A stretch of DNA of 27,901 nucleotides from assembly GCA_910588065.1 (NCBI GenBank), contig CAJUPZ010000026.1, positions 1-27,901 of the forward strand, in the 5' to 3' direction. Made by a program: the position numbers and the translations under genes. This document shows positions 1 to 7,372 of the stretch, piece by piece. The notes beneath the pieces are model-generated. The model was not told the DNA's origin. It was given only the letters and a program-made list of their open reading frames with translations, and made no database searches. Positions within the stretch are counted from its first letter, which is position 1, and the number at the start of each line of letters is the position of its first letter. Origin of the DNA: an uncultured Muribaculaceae bacterium (lineage in GTDB: Bacteria > Bacteroidota > Bacteroidia > Bacteroidales > Muribaculaceae).

Positions 1-27
1 GCAAATGTCAACTCTGAATCTCGGGTA

Positions 28-35
28 CAAAGGTA
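28..35 (-). promoter_or_regulatory. Possible Bacteroidota -7 element facing left
   Basis: Read on the minus strand this is TACCTTTG, matching the Bacteroidota -7 consensus TAnnTTTG. No TTTG -33 element lies 19-21 nt upstream, so only half a promoter is visible. It would drive a gene lying left of the window. Confidence 0.35.
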
Positions 36-140
36 AAAGTTAACAAAATAATCGCGCATCCTGCGCTCAGGCGGAGGCAGGGCTTTCCATGATACTGGGT
101 GTGACTCCCTACGGGGTCATCGGCTTGATGGGATGCATTT

Positions 141-203
141 CCTGGGGTGACGGTCGCTACGCTCCTTACCCCAGGCTATCTGCCTGTCACCGCGCTGCGG
201 TGA
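141..203. repeat. Two adjacent REP-like hairpins
   Basis: The first hairpin has arms CCTGGGGTGA (141-150) and TTACCCCAGG (166-175), pairing over 9-10 bp. The second has arms TCACCGC (187-193) and GCGGTGA (197-203) around a GCT loop. Both lie in non-coding, GC-rich DNA downstream of murA. The arrangement resembles repetitive extragenic palindromes, but copy number cannot be judged from one window. With no T tract it does not look like a standard terminator. The rest of 1-396 holds no credible gene. Confidence 0.6.
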
Positions 204-273
204 GGGTGTCCACGAGGTCTTCGCGGCGGGGATGAGGATGGGCGCGGGTAATGGCAAATGAGGAGGGGGGATA

Positions 274-363
274 ATTCTGATAAGTTTTATAATTCGTATA
301 AGACTTATGATTCTTATAAGACCTGTGATTCGTATTAGACTTATACTTATAAGTTTTATATGT
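274..363. repeat. Degenerate 18-nt tandem repeat, about five units
   Basis: AT-rich units of 18 nt begin at 274, 292, 310 and 328, each starting ATTC and centred on a TATAAGACTTAT-like core. A more diverged fifth unit runs from about 346 to 363. The core TATAAG/CTTATA is partly palindromic. The array sits between the REP-like hairpins and the murA stop codon, followed by a run of ten G (382-391). No coding function is evident. Confidence 0.6.
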
Positions 364-396
364 GGCGGGGAGGCGATATCAGGGGGGGGGGCGGGG

Positions 397-1707
397 TTAG
401 TCGCAGCGGGTAATCCGGGCGCCGAGTGCGTTGAGGCGCAGGTCTATGCTTTCGTATCCGCGGTCAATCTGGCTGATGTTGCCAATTTCGCTGGTGCCTG
501 TGGCAGACATTGCTGCGATGAGCATGGCTATGCCTGCACGGATGTCGGGCGAGAGCATTTTGTTTGCTTTCAGAGGCAGTCTATTGTCAAGGCCGATCAC
601 TACCGCGCGGTGCGGGTCGCAGAGCATTATCTGTGCTCCCATGTCGATGAGGCGGTCGACGAAAAAGAGTCGGCTTTCAAACATTTTCTGGTGGATGAGC
701 ACGCTTCCATGACATTGTGTTGCAACCACAAGCATTACGCTGAGGAGGTCGGGAGTAAGTCCGGGCCAGGGGGCGTCGGCGACGGTGAGTATCGAGCCAT
801 CGAGTGCGGTTTCTATCTCGTAGTGTTCTTTTGCGGGGATGAAAAGGTCGTCACCACGCTGCTCTATGTCAATCCCGAGGCGTCGGAAACTGTCGGGAAT
901 AATACCGAGGTTTGGGAATGAGACGTTTGCAATTGTGAGTTCGCTTTTGTTGAGCGCGGCCATGCCGATGAAGCTTCCGACTTCAATCATGTCGGGTAGG
1001 ATTCGGTGTGTTGCGCCATGGAGAGTGTCGGAGCCGTGGATTGTGAGGAGGTTTGAGCCGAGGCCGTCAATCCGGCATCCCATCTGCTGAAGGAGGCGGC
1101 AAAGCTGCTGTATGTATGGTTCGCAGGCGGCGTTGTAGATTGTAGTTGCTCCCCGGGCAAGACTTGCTGCCATGACGATGTTTGCCGTTCCGGTGACAGA
1201 TGCTTCGTCAAGTAACATGTATGCTCCTTTGAGTCCGTCGGGGGCAGTGAGGTGGTATGCCTGACGCGAGCTGTCATAAGACAGGGATGCTCCAAGAGCA
1301 ACGAGCCCGGTGATGTGGGTGTCGATTTTGCGGCGGCCAATCTTGTCGCCTCCGGGGCGCGCGAACCATGCGGAGCCGAACCGGGCGAGGAGTGGCCCTA
1401 CAACGAGCACACTGCCTCTGAGAGCAGCGCATCGTTCAACGAATTCGGCGCCGTTTATATATTCGGTGTCAATATCGTCGGCGGTGAATGAGTAGTCGCC
1501 TTTGGCGTGGCGCACTACCTTCACGCCCATTCCCTGAAGGAGGGCAATGAGATTTTTAACGTCAAGAATCTCGGGGATATTTGATATGCGCACTTCTTCT
1601 TTTGTAAGCAGCACTGCGCTTATAATCTCAAGTGCTTCGTTTTTAGCTCCCTGGGGCTCTATGCGGCCGTGTAGTCTGTGGCCTCCTTCTATAATGAATT
1701 TGCTCAT
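397..1707 (-). CDS. murA: UDP-N-acetylglucosamine 1-carboxyvinyltransferase MurA
   Basis: MurA transfers enolpyruvate from PEP to UDP-GlcNAc, the first committed cytoplasmic step of peptidoglycan synthesis. At 436 residues it has normal family length and the two-lobed EPSP-synthase-like fold. Visible active-site residues are K22-N23 near the N-terminus, the PGG loop at 118-120, D320 in the catalytic region and R390 in SPDIRAG. The loop residue that is Cys115 in E. coli is Asp here (D121, in PGGDKIGRRK). That substitution is known to make MurA insensitive to fosfomycin while keeping activity. The ATG fits the conserved N-terminus MSKFIIEGG. The gene lies 56 nt downstream of murB on the same strand with no promoter seen between, so the two are probably cotranscribed. 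Identification is firm. Confidence 0.97.
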   Translation of the reverse strand: MSKFIIEGGHRLHGRIEPQGAKNEALEIISAVLLTKEEVRISNIPEILDVKNLIALLQGMGVKVVRHAKGDYSFTADDIDTEYINGAEFVERCAALRGSVLVVGPLLARFGSAWFARPGGDKIGRRKIDTHITGLVALGASLSYDSSRQAYHLTAPDGLKGAYMLLDEASVTGTANIVMAASLARGATTIYNAACEPYIQQLCRLLQQMGCRIDGLGSNLLTIHGSDTLHGATHRILPDMIEVGSFIGMAALNKSELTIANVSFPNLGIIPDSFRRLGIDIEQRGDDLFIPAKEHYEIETALDGSILTVADAPWPGLTPDLLSVMLVVATQCHGSVLIHQKMFESRLFFVDRLIDMGAQIMLCDPHRAVVIGLDNRLPLKANKMLSPDIRAGIAMLIAAMSATGTSEIGNISQIDRGYESIDLRLNALGARITRCD

Positions 1708-1763
1708 TTGCTTATTTTTCGGCTAATTTAGCATAAAATGTTGTGGTGTGCAAGCATCTTTGG

Positions 1764-2804
1764 TTAAATATGAACTACCTCGGGGGTGAGACTTATGCCG
1801 AAAATGGAGTTGACGTCGCTTGTAATGGCATTTTCAAGGTCAAGAATCTCGGATGCTGAGGCGTGGCCTGTGGCGTTTATAATAATGAGTGGCTGAATTG
1901 GCCATACTGCGGCATTTCCAAGCTGTTTACCTTTCCAGCCGGCTTTTTCAATGAGCCATGCGGCGGGTATTTTTATATTTCCGTCCGGCAATAAGAAGTG
2001 GGGAATCTCGTGGCCGGCAATGTTAATACGCGATGCTGCGGCTACAATATGGGGCCAATCGGCCGGGGAAATGACGGGGTTTTTGAAGAAGCTTCCGGCG
2101 CTTCCGGTTTCATCTACAGAGGGGAGCTTGGAATTACGAATGGCAATGACTTCATTCCGTACCGAATCAGGGGTCGCCGATTCTGAATCAATGCGTTTGA
2201 GGGGACCGTAATCAAGCACGGGATTATGCTGCGTGGACAGGATAAATGTGACTTTAAGCACTATGTATCTTCCGGCGTTTTCCGGGGATTTGAACACGGA
2301 GGTGCGGTAGCCATAGTGAAGATCGTCATGTGTTAAAACATCAAATTTGTTATCGCGGGTATCCCATACGTACACGCTCTCAATATGGTCGCCAGCCTCA
2401 ACGCCGTAGGCTCCTGCATTCTGCACCGCTGCTCCTCCTACCGTTCCGGGAATAAGCGACAGATTCTCAAGCCCCCACAGCTTTGCTGCGCATAGAGATG
2501 CAATGAAATAATCGAAGTCAACACCGGCCCCGACAGTGACACGCATTGAGCCGTTGCCGATGGCTTCGGCTTCCCATCCCTTTACGGCAGGATGAATGAC
2601 AGCCCCGTCATAATCTTTGCAAAAAAGCAGGTTTGAGCCACCGCCCACTATCAGATATCTGCCGTCAGGAGATGCTTTTTCTGCAATCTGCACAGCCGCG
2701 GGGGCGTCGTTGCAATCATCAAACTCCACCCAGAGCGGGCAATGGGAGTCTATTCTCATTGTATTAAACGGGCGGAGGTTGATATTTTCTATTGAGTTTA
2801 TCAT
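1764..2804 (-). CDS. murB: UDP-N-acetylenolpyruvoylglucosamine reductase MurB
   Basis: MurB is the cytoplasmic flavoenzyme that uses NADPH to reduce the MurA product to UDP-N-acetylmuramate. The 346 residues correspond to type I MurB (E. coli-like, with the YGYR element). The FAD-binding N-terminal domain shows IVGGGSNLL (52-60), followed by the IPGTVGGAAVQNAGAYG stretch (118-134). Catalytic residues are visible as R167 in YGYRTS, S238 in GSAGSFFKNP and E342 in the C-terminal TPEV. The consensus promoter at 2872-2903 supports this start. The gene precedes murA, so one leftward transcript would encode two consecutive pathway steps. Confidence 0.96.
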   Translation of the reverse strand: MINSIENINLRPFNTMRIDSHCPLWVEFDDCNDAPAAVQIAEKASPDGRYLIVGGGSNLLFCKDYDGAVIHPAVKGWEAEAIGNGSMRVTVGAGVDFDYFIASLCAAKLWGLENLSLIPGTVGGAAVQNAGAYGVEAGDHIESVYVWDTRDNKFDVLTHDDLHYGYRTSVFKSPENAGRYIVLKVTFILSTQHNPVLDYGPLKRIDSESATPDSVRNEVIAIRNSKLPSVDETGSAGSFFKNPVISPADWPHIVAAASRINIAGHEIPHFLLPDGNIKIPAAWLIEKAGWKGKQLGNAAVWPIQPLIIINATGHASASEILDLENAITSDVNSIFGISLTPEVVHI

Positions 2805-2871
2805 TTACAAGCCGGAAATTCGTGAACAAAACATGATGCCCCGAATTGTATCACCGGGAACATTTCAGATA

Positions 2872-2903
2872 CAAAGGTAAAGCTTCAAAATGGATTTTGC
2901 AAA
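2872..2903 (-). promoter_or_regulatory. murB-murA promoter (Bacteroidota consensus)
   Basis: On the minus strand TTTG (2903-2900) is followed by exactly 20 nt and TACCTTTG (2879-2872), the Bacteroidota -33/-7 consensus. Transcription would start near 2866, leaving a leader of about 60 nt before the murB ATG. Confidence 0.78.
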
Positions 2904-2996
2904 AGAGCGATGATGATAATACGCTAAAATCGCATTAAAATTAAGATAATTGTCGAAAAAAAAGTCGAAAATGAGTATACAGTAAAAAATAATTAT

Positions 2997-3004
2997 TACT
3001 TTTG
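2997..3004 (+). promoter_or_regulatory. -7 element of the small gene at 3029
   Basis: TACTTTTG matches TAnnTTTG and lies 24 nt before the ATG at 3029, in AT-rich DNA. No TTTG is present at the expected -33 spacing, so the promoter is supported only by its -7 box and position. Confidence 0.45.
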
Positions 3005-3028
3005 TGCGAACTTTAATACAAAAACAAA

Positions 3029-3244
3029 ATGGCACGCGAAAAATCATTATTGAAGCGAGTACTCGCCCACGAGAGCGTAGACTACTCCAACTACTCAATT
3101 GCCCAGCTTCAGGAAACAATTGAGAAACTCGTAGAGAAAGTTGAGCAGCGCAGACCCCGCAAAATCGTGAAGTCTCCCATCACAAATCTCACCAAAATCA
3201 AAAGAGCAATCCAGAAGCTCAACATTGAAATCGAGAAGCTTTAA
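3029..3244 (+). CDS. Small basic helical protein, function unknown
   Basis: I do not recognise this 71-residue protein. It is rich in Lys, Arg and Glu and is predicted to be mostly helical. The middle (about 24-42, SIAQLQETIEKLVEKVEQ) has heptad-like spacing suggesting a short coiled coil. The C-terminal segment (NLTKIKRAIQKLN, about 53-65) faintly recalls the end of ribosomal protein L29, but that is not enough for an assignment. There is no signal peptide or membrane segment. The gene is a single-gene unit, with a -7 box 24 nt upstream and a strong terminator 21 nt after the stop, which argues that it is real. The next gene, uvrB, has its own promoter-like site. Confidence 0.72.
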   Translation: MAREKSLLKRVLAHESVDYSNYSIAQLQETIEKLVEKVEQRRPRKIVKSPITNLTKIKRAIQKLNIEIEKL

Positions 3245-3265
3245 AAAGCTTGGAGAAAAGAAATC

Positions 3266-3303
3266 AAGGTCTGCCACAGGTATGTGTCGCAGACCTTTTT
3301 TTG
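3266..3303 (+). terminator. Rho-independent terminator after the small gene
   Basis: Arms AAGGTCTGC (3266-3274) and GCAGACCTT (3289-3297) pair perfectly. An inner CACA/TGTG extends the stem around a GGTA loop, with a two-base bulge. The stem is followed by a run of T ending at 3302. It isolates the small gene from uvrB. Confidence 0.87.
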
Positions 3304-3395
3304 CGTCGGGGAAAATAAAACAGCCGGCACAGGATTTTTCGGGGGTAGCAATATAAGTTTATTATTTATTAATATGGTGTTAAGGTTATATTTCG

Positions 3396-3403
3396 TAACT
3401 TTG
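3396..3403 (+). promoter_or_regulatory. -7 element immediately before uvrB
   Basis: TAACTTTG matches the -7 consensus and ends only four bases before the uvrB ATG at 3408. A transcript from this site would be leaderless or nearly so. No clear TTTG -33 box is present at 19-21 nt spacing. Confidence 0.45.
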
Positions 3404-3407
3404 TGCC

Positions 3408-5501
3408 ATGAATTTCAAACTCGACAGCGCATACAAGCCCACCGGCGACCAACCTCAGGCTATTGACCGTCTGGTCAAGGGAATAGAGGCGGGCGAACAG
3501 GCTCAGACCCTGCTTGGTGTCACCGGCAGCGGCAAGACGTTTACAATGGCGAATGTCATTGAGCGAGTCAATCGCCCCACATTGATACTGAGCCATAACA
3601 AAACCCTGGCGGCTCAGCTCTATGGCGAATTCAAAAGATTTTTTCCGGATAATGCGGTTGAGTACTTTGTGTCCTATTACGACTACTACCAGCCTGAGGC
3701 GTATATTCCATCCGTTGACAAATATATCGAGAAGGATCTTCTTATCAACGATGAGATTGACAAGCTGCGCCTGGCCACTACTTCGGCTCTGCTTAGCGGG
3801 CGCAAGGATGTGATTGTTGTCAGTTCGGTGTCGTGCATATACGGCATGGGCAATCCCGAGGATTTCAACAGCAATGTCATAACGATATCCAGGGGTCAGA
3901 AAATAAGCCGTAACGCTTTTCTGCGCGAACTTGTCGGGGCGCTGTACAGCCGCAACGAGATATCTCCGGTGCGCGGCAACTTCCGGGTGAAAGGCGACAC
4001 TGTCGATGTGCATCTGGCATACGAGGAGATCGTTGTGAGAGTGACATTCTGGGGAGACGAGATTGAAAGCATCACCACTTTCTATTCCACGGACAACGCG
4101 GTGCTGGGCCAGCACGACAATTTCAAGATTTTCCCTGCGAATATCTTTGTCACCTCCCCTGCCCGTCTCGCTTCCGGTATTGCACAGATAGAGCTTGATC
4201 TTGGCGAGCAGGTCGGATTTTTCAACAAGGAGTGCAAGGAGCTTGAGGCAAAGAGGCTTTATGAGCGTGTGACATACGACATCGAGATGATGCGCGAGGT
4301 GGGCCACTGCCCCGGCATTGAGAACTACAGCCGCTATTTTGACGGCCGCAAACCGGGAATGCGTCCTTTCTGCCTGCTTGACTATTTTCCCGACGATTTC
4401 CTCACCATCATTGACGAGAGCCATGTGACAGTGCCGCAGATACGCGCCATGTGGGGTGGAGATGTGTCGCGAAAGATGAACCTTGTTGAATACGGCTTCC
4501 GGCTGCCTGCCGCGCTTGACAACCGACCTCTGAAATTTGAGGAATTTGAAAGTCTGACCAATCAGGTGGTATATGTCAGCGCCACCCCGGCCGACTATGA
4601 GCTTGAAAAGAGCGAGGGAGTTGTTGTTGAGCAGATTATCCGCCCCACAGGCCTTCTTGACCCCATCATCGAAGTGAGGCCGTCGCTTAACCAGATAGAC
4701 AATCTCATAGAGGAGATACAGATCCGCATAGAGGCAGATGAGCGTGTGCTTGTGACCACACTCACCAAACGCATGGCCGAGGAGCTCAATGACTACCTTG
4801 CCAAGCTGAGAATCAAGACGGCATACATACACAGTGATGTGGACACTCTTGAGCGCATACGCATACTTGACGACCTGCGGGCCGGCACGTATGATGTGCT
4901 TATCGGCGTTAATCTGCTCCGTGAGGGTCTCGACCTGCCGGAAGTGTCGCTTGTGGCGATTCTCGATGCCGACAAGGAAGGATTTCTGCGCAGCCACCGC
5001 TCGCTCACACAGACAGTTGGCCGCGCTGCGCGAAACCTTGGCGGCAAGGTGATAATGTATGCCGACAAGATTACCGACAGCATGCGCCTTACCATTGACG
5101 AGACGAGCCGCAGGCGCTCAATCCAGCTCGCCTATAACGAGGAGCACAACATCACTCCCACAGCCATTGTCAAGGCCCGCGACAGAATCATAGGGCTCGA
5201 CAAGAATGTTGATGAGGTTGCTCCGGCAAAAGGACGCAAAGGCAAGGGCAAGCCATTCGAATCACCAATCAAGAAGGAGATCGAGGCGCTGCCTTACGAA
5301 AGTGAATATACCACATCTGTGGATATCGCCGCCGACCCGGTGATAGGCTATATGAACAGCGAGGAGCTTGAGCGGTGCATAAGCCGCAAGCGCAGCGAGA
5401 TGCTCGACGCCGCCAAACGTATGGAATTTATGGAAGCCGCCCGCCTTCGCGACGAAGTGCTCAAGATGGAAGAACTGCTTAAAGAGAAACAAAGTGAGTA
5501 A
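3408..5501 (+). CDS. uvrB: Excinuclease ABC subunit B (UvrB)
   Basis: UvrB is the damage-verifying subunit of nucleotide excision repair. It is loaded by UvrA, melts DNA at the lesion and recruits UvrC. The 697 residues begin FKLDSAYKPTGDQP, as in other UvrB proteins. Walker A is GVTGSGKT (37-44). The Tyr-rich beta-hairpin that clamps DNA is at about 90-112, and the DESH helicase box is at 336-339. The C-terminal helicase half shows YVSATPADYE, NLLREGLDLPE and QTVGRAARN. A UVR domain for UvrC/UvrA contact closes the protein (about 654-689), reached through a Lys/Gly-rich linker. The gene overlaps the next by 8 bases, implying coupled translation. A long antisense reading frame here is a shadow. 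Confidence 0.98.
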   Translation: MNFKLDSAYKPTGDQPQAIDRLVKGIEAGEQAQTLLGVTGSGKTFTMANVIERVNRPTLILSHNKTLAAQLYGEFKRFFPDNAVEYFVSYYDYYQPEAYIPSVDKYIEKDLLINDEIDKLRLATTSALLSGRKDVIVVSSVSCIYGMGNPEDFNSNVITISRGQKISRNAFLRELVGALYSRNEISPVRGNFRVKGDTVDVHLAYEEIVVRVTFWGDEIESITTFYSTDNAVLGQHDNFKIFPANIFVTSPARLASGIAQIELDLGEQVGFFNKECKELEAKRLYERVTYDIEMMREVGHCPGIENYSRYFDGRKPGMRPFCLLDYFPDDFLTIIDESHVTVPQIRAMWGGDVSRKMNLVEYGFRLPAALDNRPLKFEEFESLTNQVVYVSATPADYELEKSEGVVVEQIIRPTGLLDPIIEVRPSLNQIDNLIEEIQIRIEADERVLVTTLTKRMAEELNDYLAKLRIKTAYIHSDVDTLERIRILDDLRAGTYDVLIGVNLLREGLDLPEVSLVAILDADKEGFLRSHRSLTQTVGRAARNLGGKVIMYADKITDSMRLTIDETSRRRSIQLAYNEEHNITPTAIVKARDRIIGLDKNVDEVAPAKGRKGKGKPFESPIKKEIEALPYESEYTTSVDIAADPVIGYMNSEELERCISRKRSEMLDAAKRMEFMEAARLRDEVLKMEELLKEKQSE

Positions 5502-7347
5502 TCCGCAACGCGACACATCATTATACCTCCCCACAACAGTGAAGGAGATGAAGGCTCTCGGATGGGAACAGCCGGATGTGGTGCTGTTTTCAGGCGACGC
5601 GTATGTTGACCACCCCTCTTTCGGTGCAGCCGTCATAGGCCGCAGCCTGCAGGCCGCAGGCTACAAGGTGGCGATTGTGCCTCAACCAAACTGGCAGGAT
5701 GATCTGAGAGACTTCAGAAAATTCGAAATACCGAGGCTGTTTTTCGGAGTTTCAGCCGGAGCCATGGACTCGATGGTAAACCATTATACGGCCAACCGCC
5801 GCCGTCGCAGCGATGACGCATACACCCCCGGAGCACGGCACGGAGCGCGCCCTGACTACCCCACAATCGTTTACTCCGAGATTCTCCGCACCCTGTATCC
5901 CGACACCCCGATAGTGGCCGGCGGCATCGAGGCCTCGCTGAGGCGCCTGTCGCACTACGACTACTGGCAGGACAGACTCCGACCCTCCATCATCACCGAA
6001 TGCAAGGCCGACATGATTGTCTACGGCATGGGCGAGAAACCGGTTGTAGAGATTGCACGACGGCTTGAAAGCGGGGAGGATATATCGGATATCAAGGACC
6101 TGATGCAAAGCACGGTCACAGTACCGGCCGACCTCGCGCCACAGAGCGCTGACAAGAACAATATTATTCTGCACTCTTTTGAGGATTGCCTGAAATCAAA
6201 ACGCTGCCAGGCCGAGAACTTCAAACATATCGAGCAGCAGAGCAACCGTATGCACGGCGCCACACTGTGGCAGCGTCATGGCGAAATTTTTGTCAAAGTC
6301 AACCCTATGCTGCCGCCGATGACCACCGATGACGTGGATGCTTCGTTCGACCTGCCCTACACCCGACTGCCCCACCCGCGGTATTTCGGCAAAACCATAC
6401 CGGCTTACGAGATGATACGCCACTCGGTGTGCATGCACCGCGGATGCTTCGGCGGATGCGCGTTCTGCACCATCTCCGCCCATCAGGGCAAGTTCATTGC
6501 ATCGCGCAGCAAAAAATCGATTTTGGAAGAGGCCCGCAAAATCACATCCATGCCTGATTTCAAGGGCTATATAAGCGACCTCGGTGGCCCGAGCGCAAAT
6601 ATGTGGGGTATGAAGGGCAAAGACACAGCCATTTGCGCAAAATGCCTTCGCCCCTCCTGCCTGCACCCGGCAGTTTGCCCCAACCTCAACACAGACCATT
6701 CACCGCTGATTGACATTTACCGGAGCGTAGATGCCATACCCGGTATCAAGAAATCATTCATAGGCAGCGGCGTCCGCTACGACCTGTCGATGCACCGCAC
6801 CGGCGACAAATCAACCGACGCGGCAAACCGCAGATACAACGAGGAACTGATTGAAAAGCATGTGAGCGGCAGACTGAAAGTAGCCCCGGAGCATACTGAG
6901 GACGCTGTGTTGAAACTCATGCGCAAGCCGAGTTTCAGCCTGTTTTATGACTTCAGAAAGATTTTTGAGGGCGTCAACCGCAGATGCGGCATGAAGCAAC
7001 AGCTCATACCATACTTCATATCAAGTCATCCCGGATGCCATGAGGCCGATATGGCCGAGCTGGCAGTCAAGACAAAGGAACTGAACATGCACCTTGAACA
7101 GGTGCAGGACTTCACCCCCACCCCGATGACCCTCGCTACCGAGATTTACTACACCGGAATCCACCCGTACACCGGCGAAAAGGTGTACTGCGCAACAAGA
7201 CCGGAAGAAAAACTCGCACAGCGGCAATATTTTTTCTGGTATGACCATACATACCGCCAGAGCATTATCCGCTCGCTGCAGCGCATTCACCGTCCTGACC
7301 TCATTGCCGCCCTCTTTCCCAATTCATACACAAAACACCGGAAATAA
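5494..7347 (+). CDS. YgiQ-family radical SAM protein
   Basis: This is a 617-residue member of the YgiQ (UPF0313) radical SAM family, whose reaction is not established. The start is the GTG at 5494, overlapping the uvrB stop by 8 bases. It gives the expected N-terminus leading to TTVKEMKALGWEQPDVV. The radical SAM cluster motif is CxxxCxxC at C318, C322 and C325, in HRGCFGGCAFC. A second cysteine group (C381, C384, C389, C395; LHPAVCPNL) is typical of the family. The N-terminal portion (about 25-200) resembles a B12-binding-like domain. The protein is shorter than E. coli YgiQ at the C-terminus. Translational coupling to uvrB suggests coexpression, but not necessarily a repair function. Confidence 0.93.
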   Translation: MSNPQRDTSLYLPTTVKEMKALGWEQPDVVLFSGDAYVDHPSFGAAVIGRSLQAAGYKVAIVPQPNWQDDLRDFRKFEIPRLFFGVSAGAMDSMVNHYTANRRRRSDDAYTPGARHGARPDYPTIVYSEILRTLYPDTPIVAGGIEASLRRLSHYDYWQDRLRPSIITECKADMIVYGMGEKPVVEIARRLESGEDISDIKDLMQSTVTVPADLAPQSADKNNIILHSFEDCLKSKRCQAENFKHIEQQSNRMHGATLWQRHGEIFVKVNPMLPPMTTDDVDASFDLPYTRLPHPRYFGKTIPAYEMIRHSVCMHRGCFGGCAFCTISAHQGKFIASRSKKSILEEARKITSMPDFKGYISDLGGPSANMWGMKGKDTAICAKCLRPSCLHPAVCPNLNTDHSPLIDIYRSVDAIPGIKKSFIGSGVRYDLSMHRTGDKSTDAANRRYNEELIEKHVSGRLKVAPEHTEDAVLKLMRKPSFSLFYDFRKIFEGVNRRCGMKQQLIPYFISSHPGCHEADMAELAVKTKELNMHLEQVQDFTPTPMTLATEIYYTGIHPYTGEKVYCATRPEEKLAQRQYFFWYDHTYRQSIIRSLQRIHRPDLIAALFPNSYTKHRK

Positions 7348-7372
7348 ACTTTATAAACCAATAGACATAACA

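Noticed and set aside
307..921. Plus-strand 204-codon frame over the murA 3' end
   Set aside because: Shadow of murA on the opposite strand plus tandem repeat sequence; no recognisable domain.
3369..4997. 542-codon open frame on the minus strand opposite uvrB
   Set aside because: It lies wholly within a clear uvrB gene, has no recognisable domain and shows composition typical of a codon-position shadow.
7241..7372. 44-codon upstream extension of the S9 peptidase
   Set aside because: It would overlap the end of the radical SAM gene and place the lipoprotein signal peptide in the middle of the protein.
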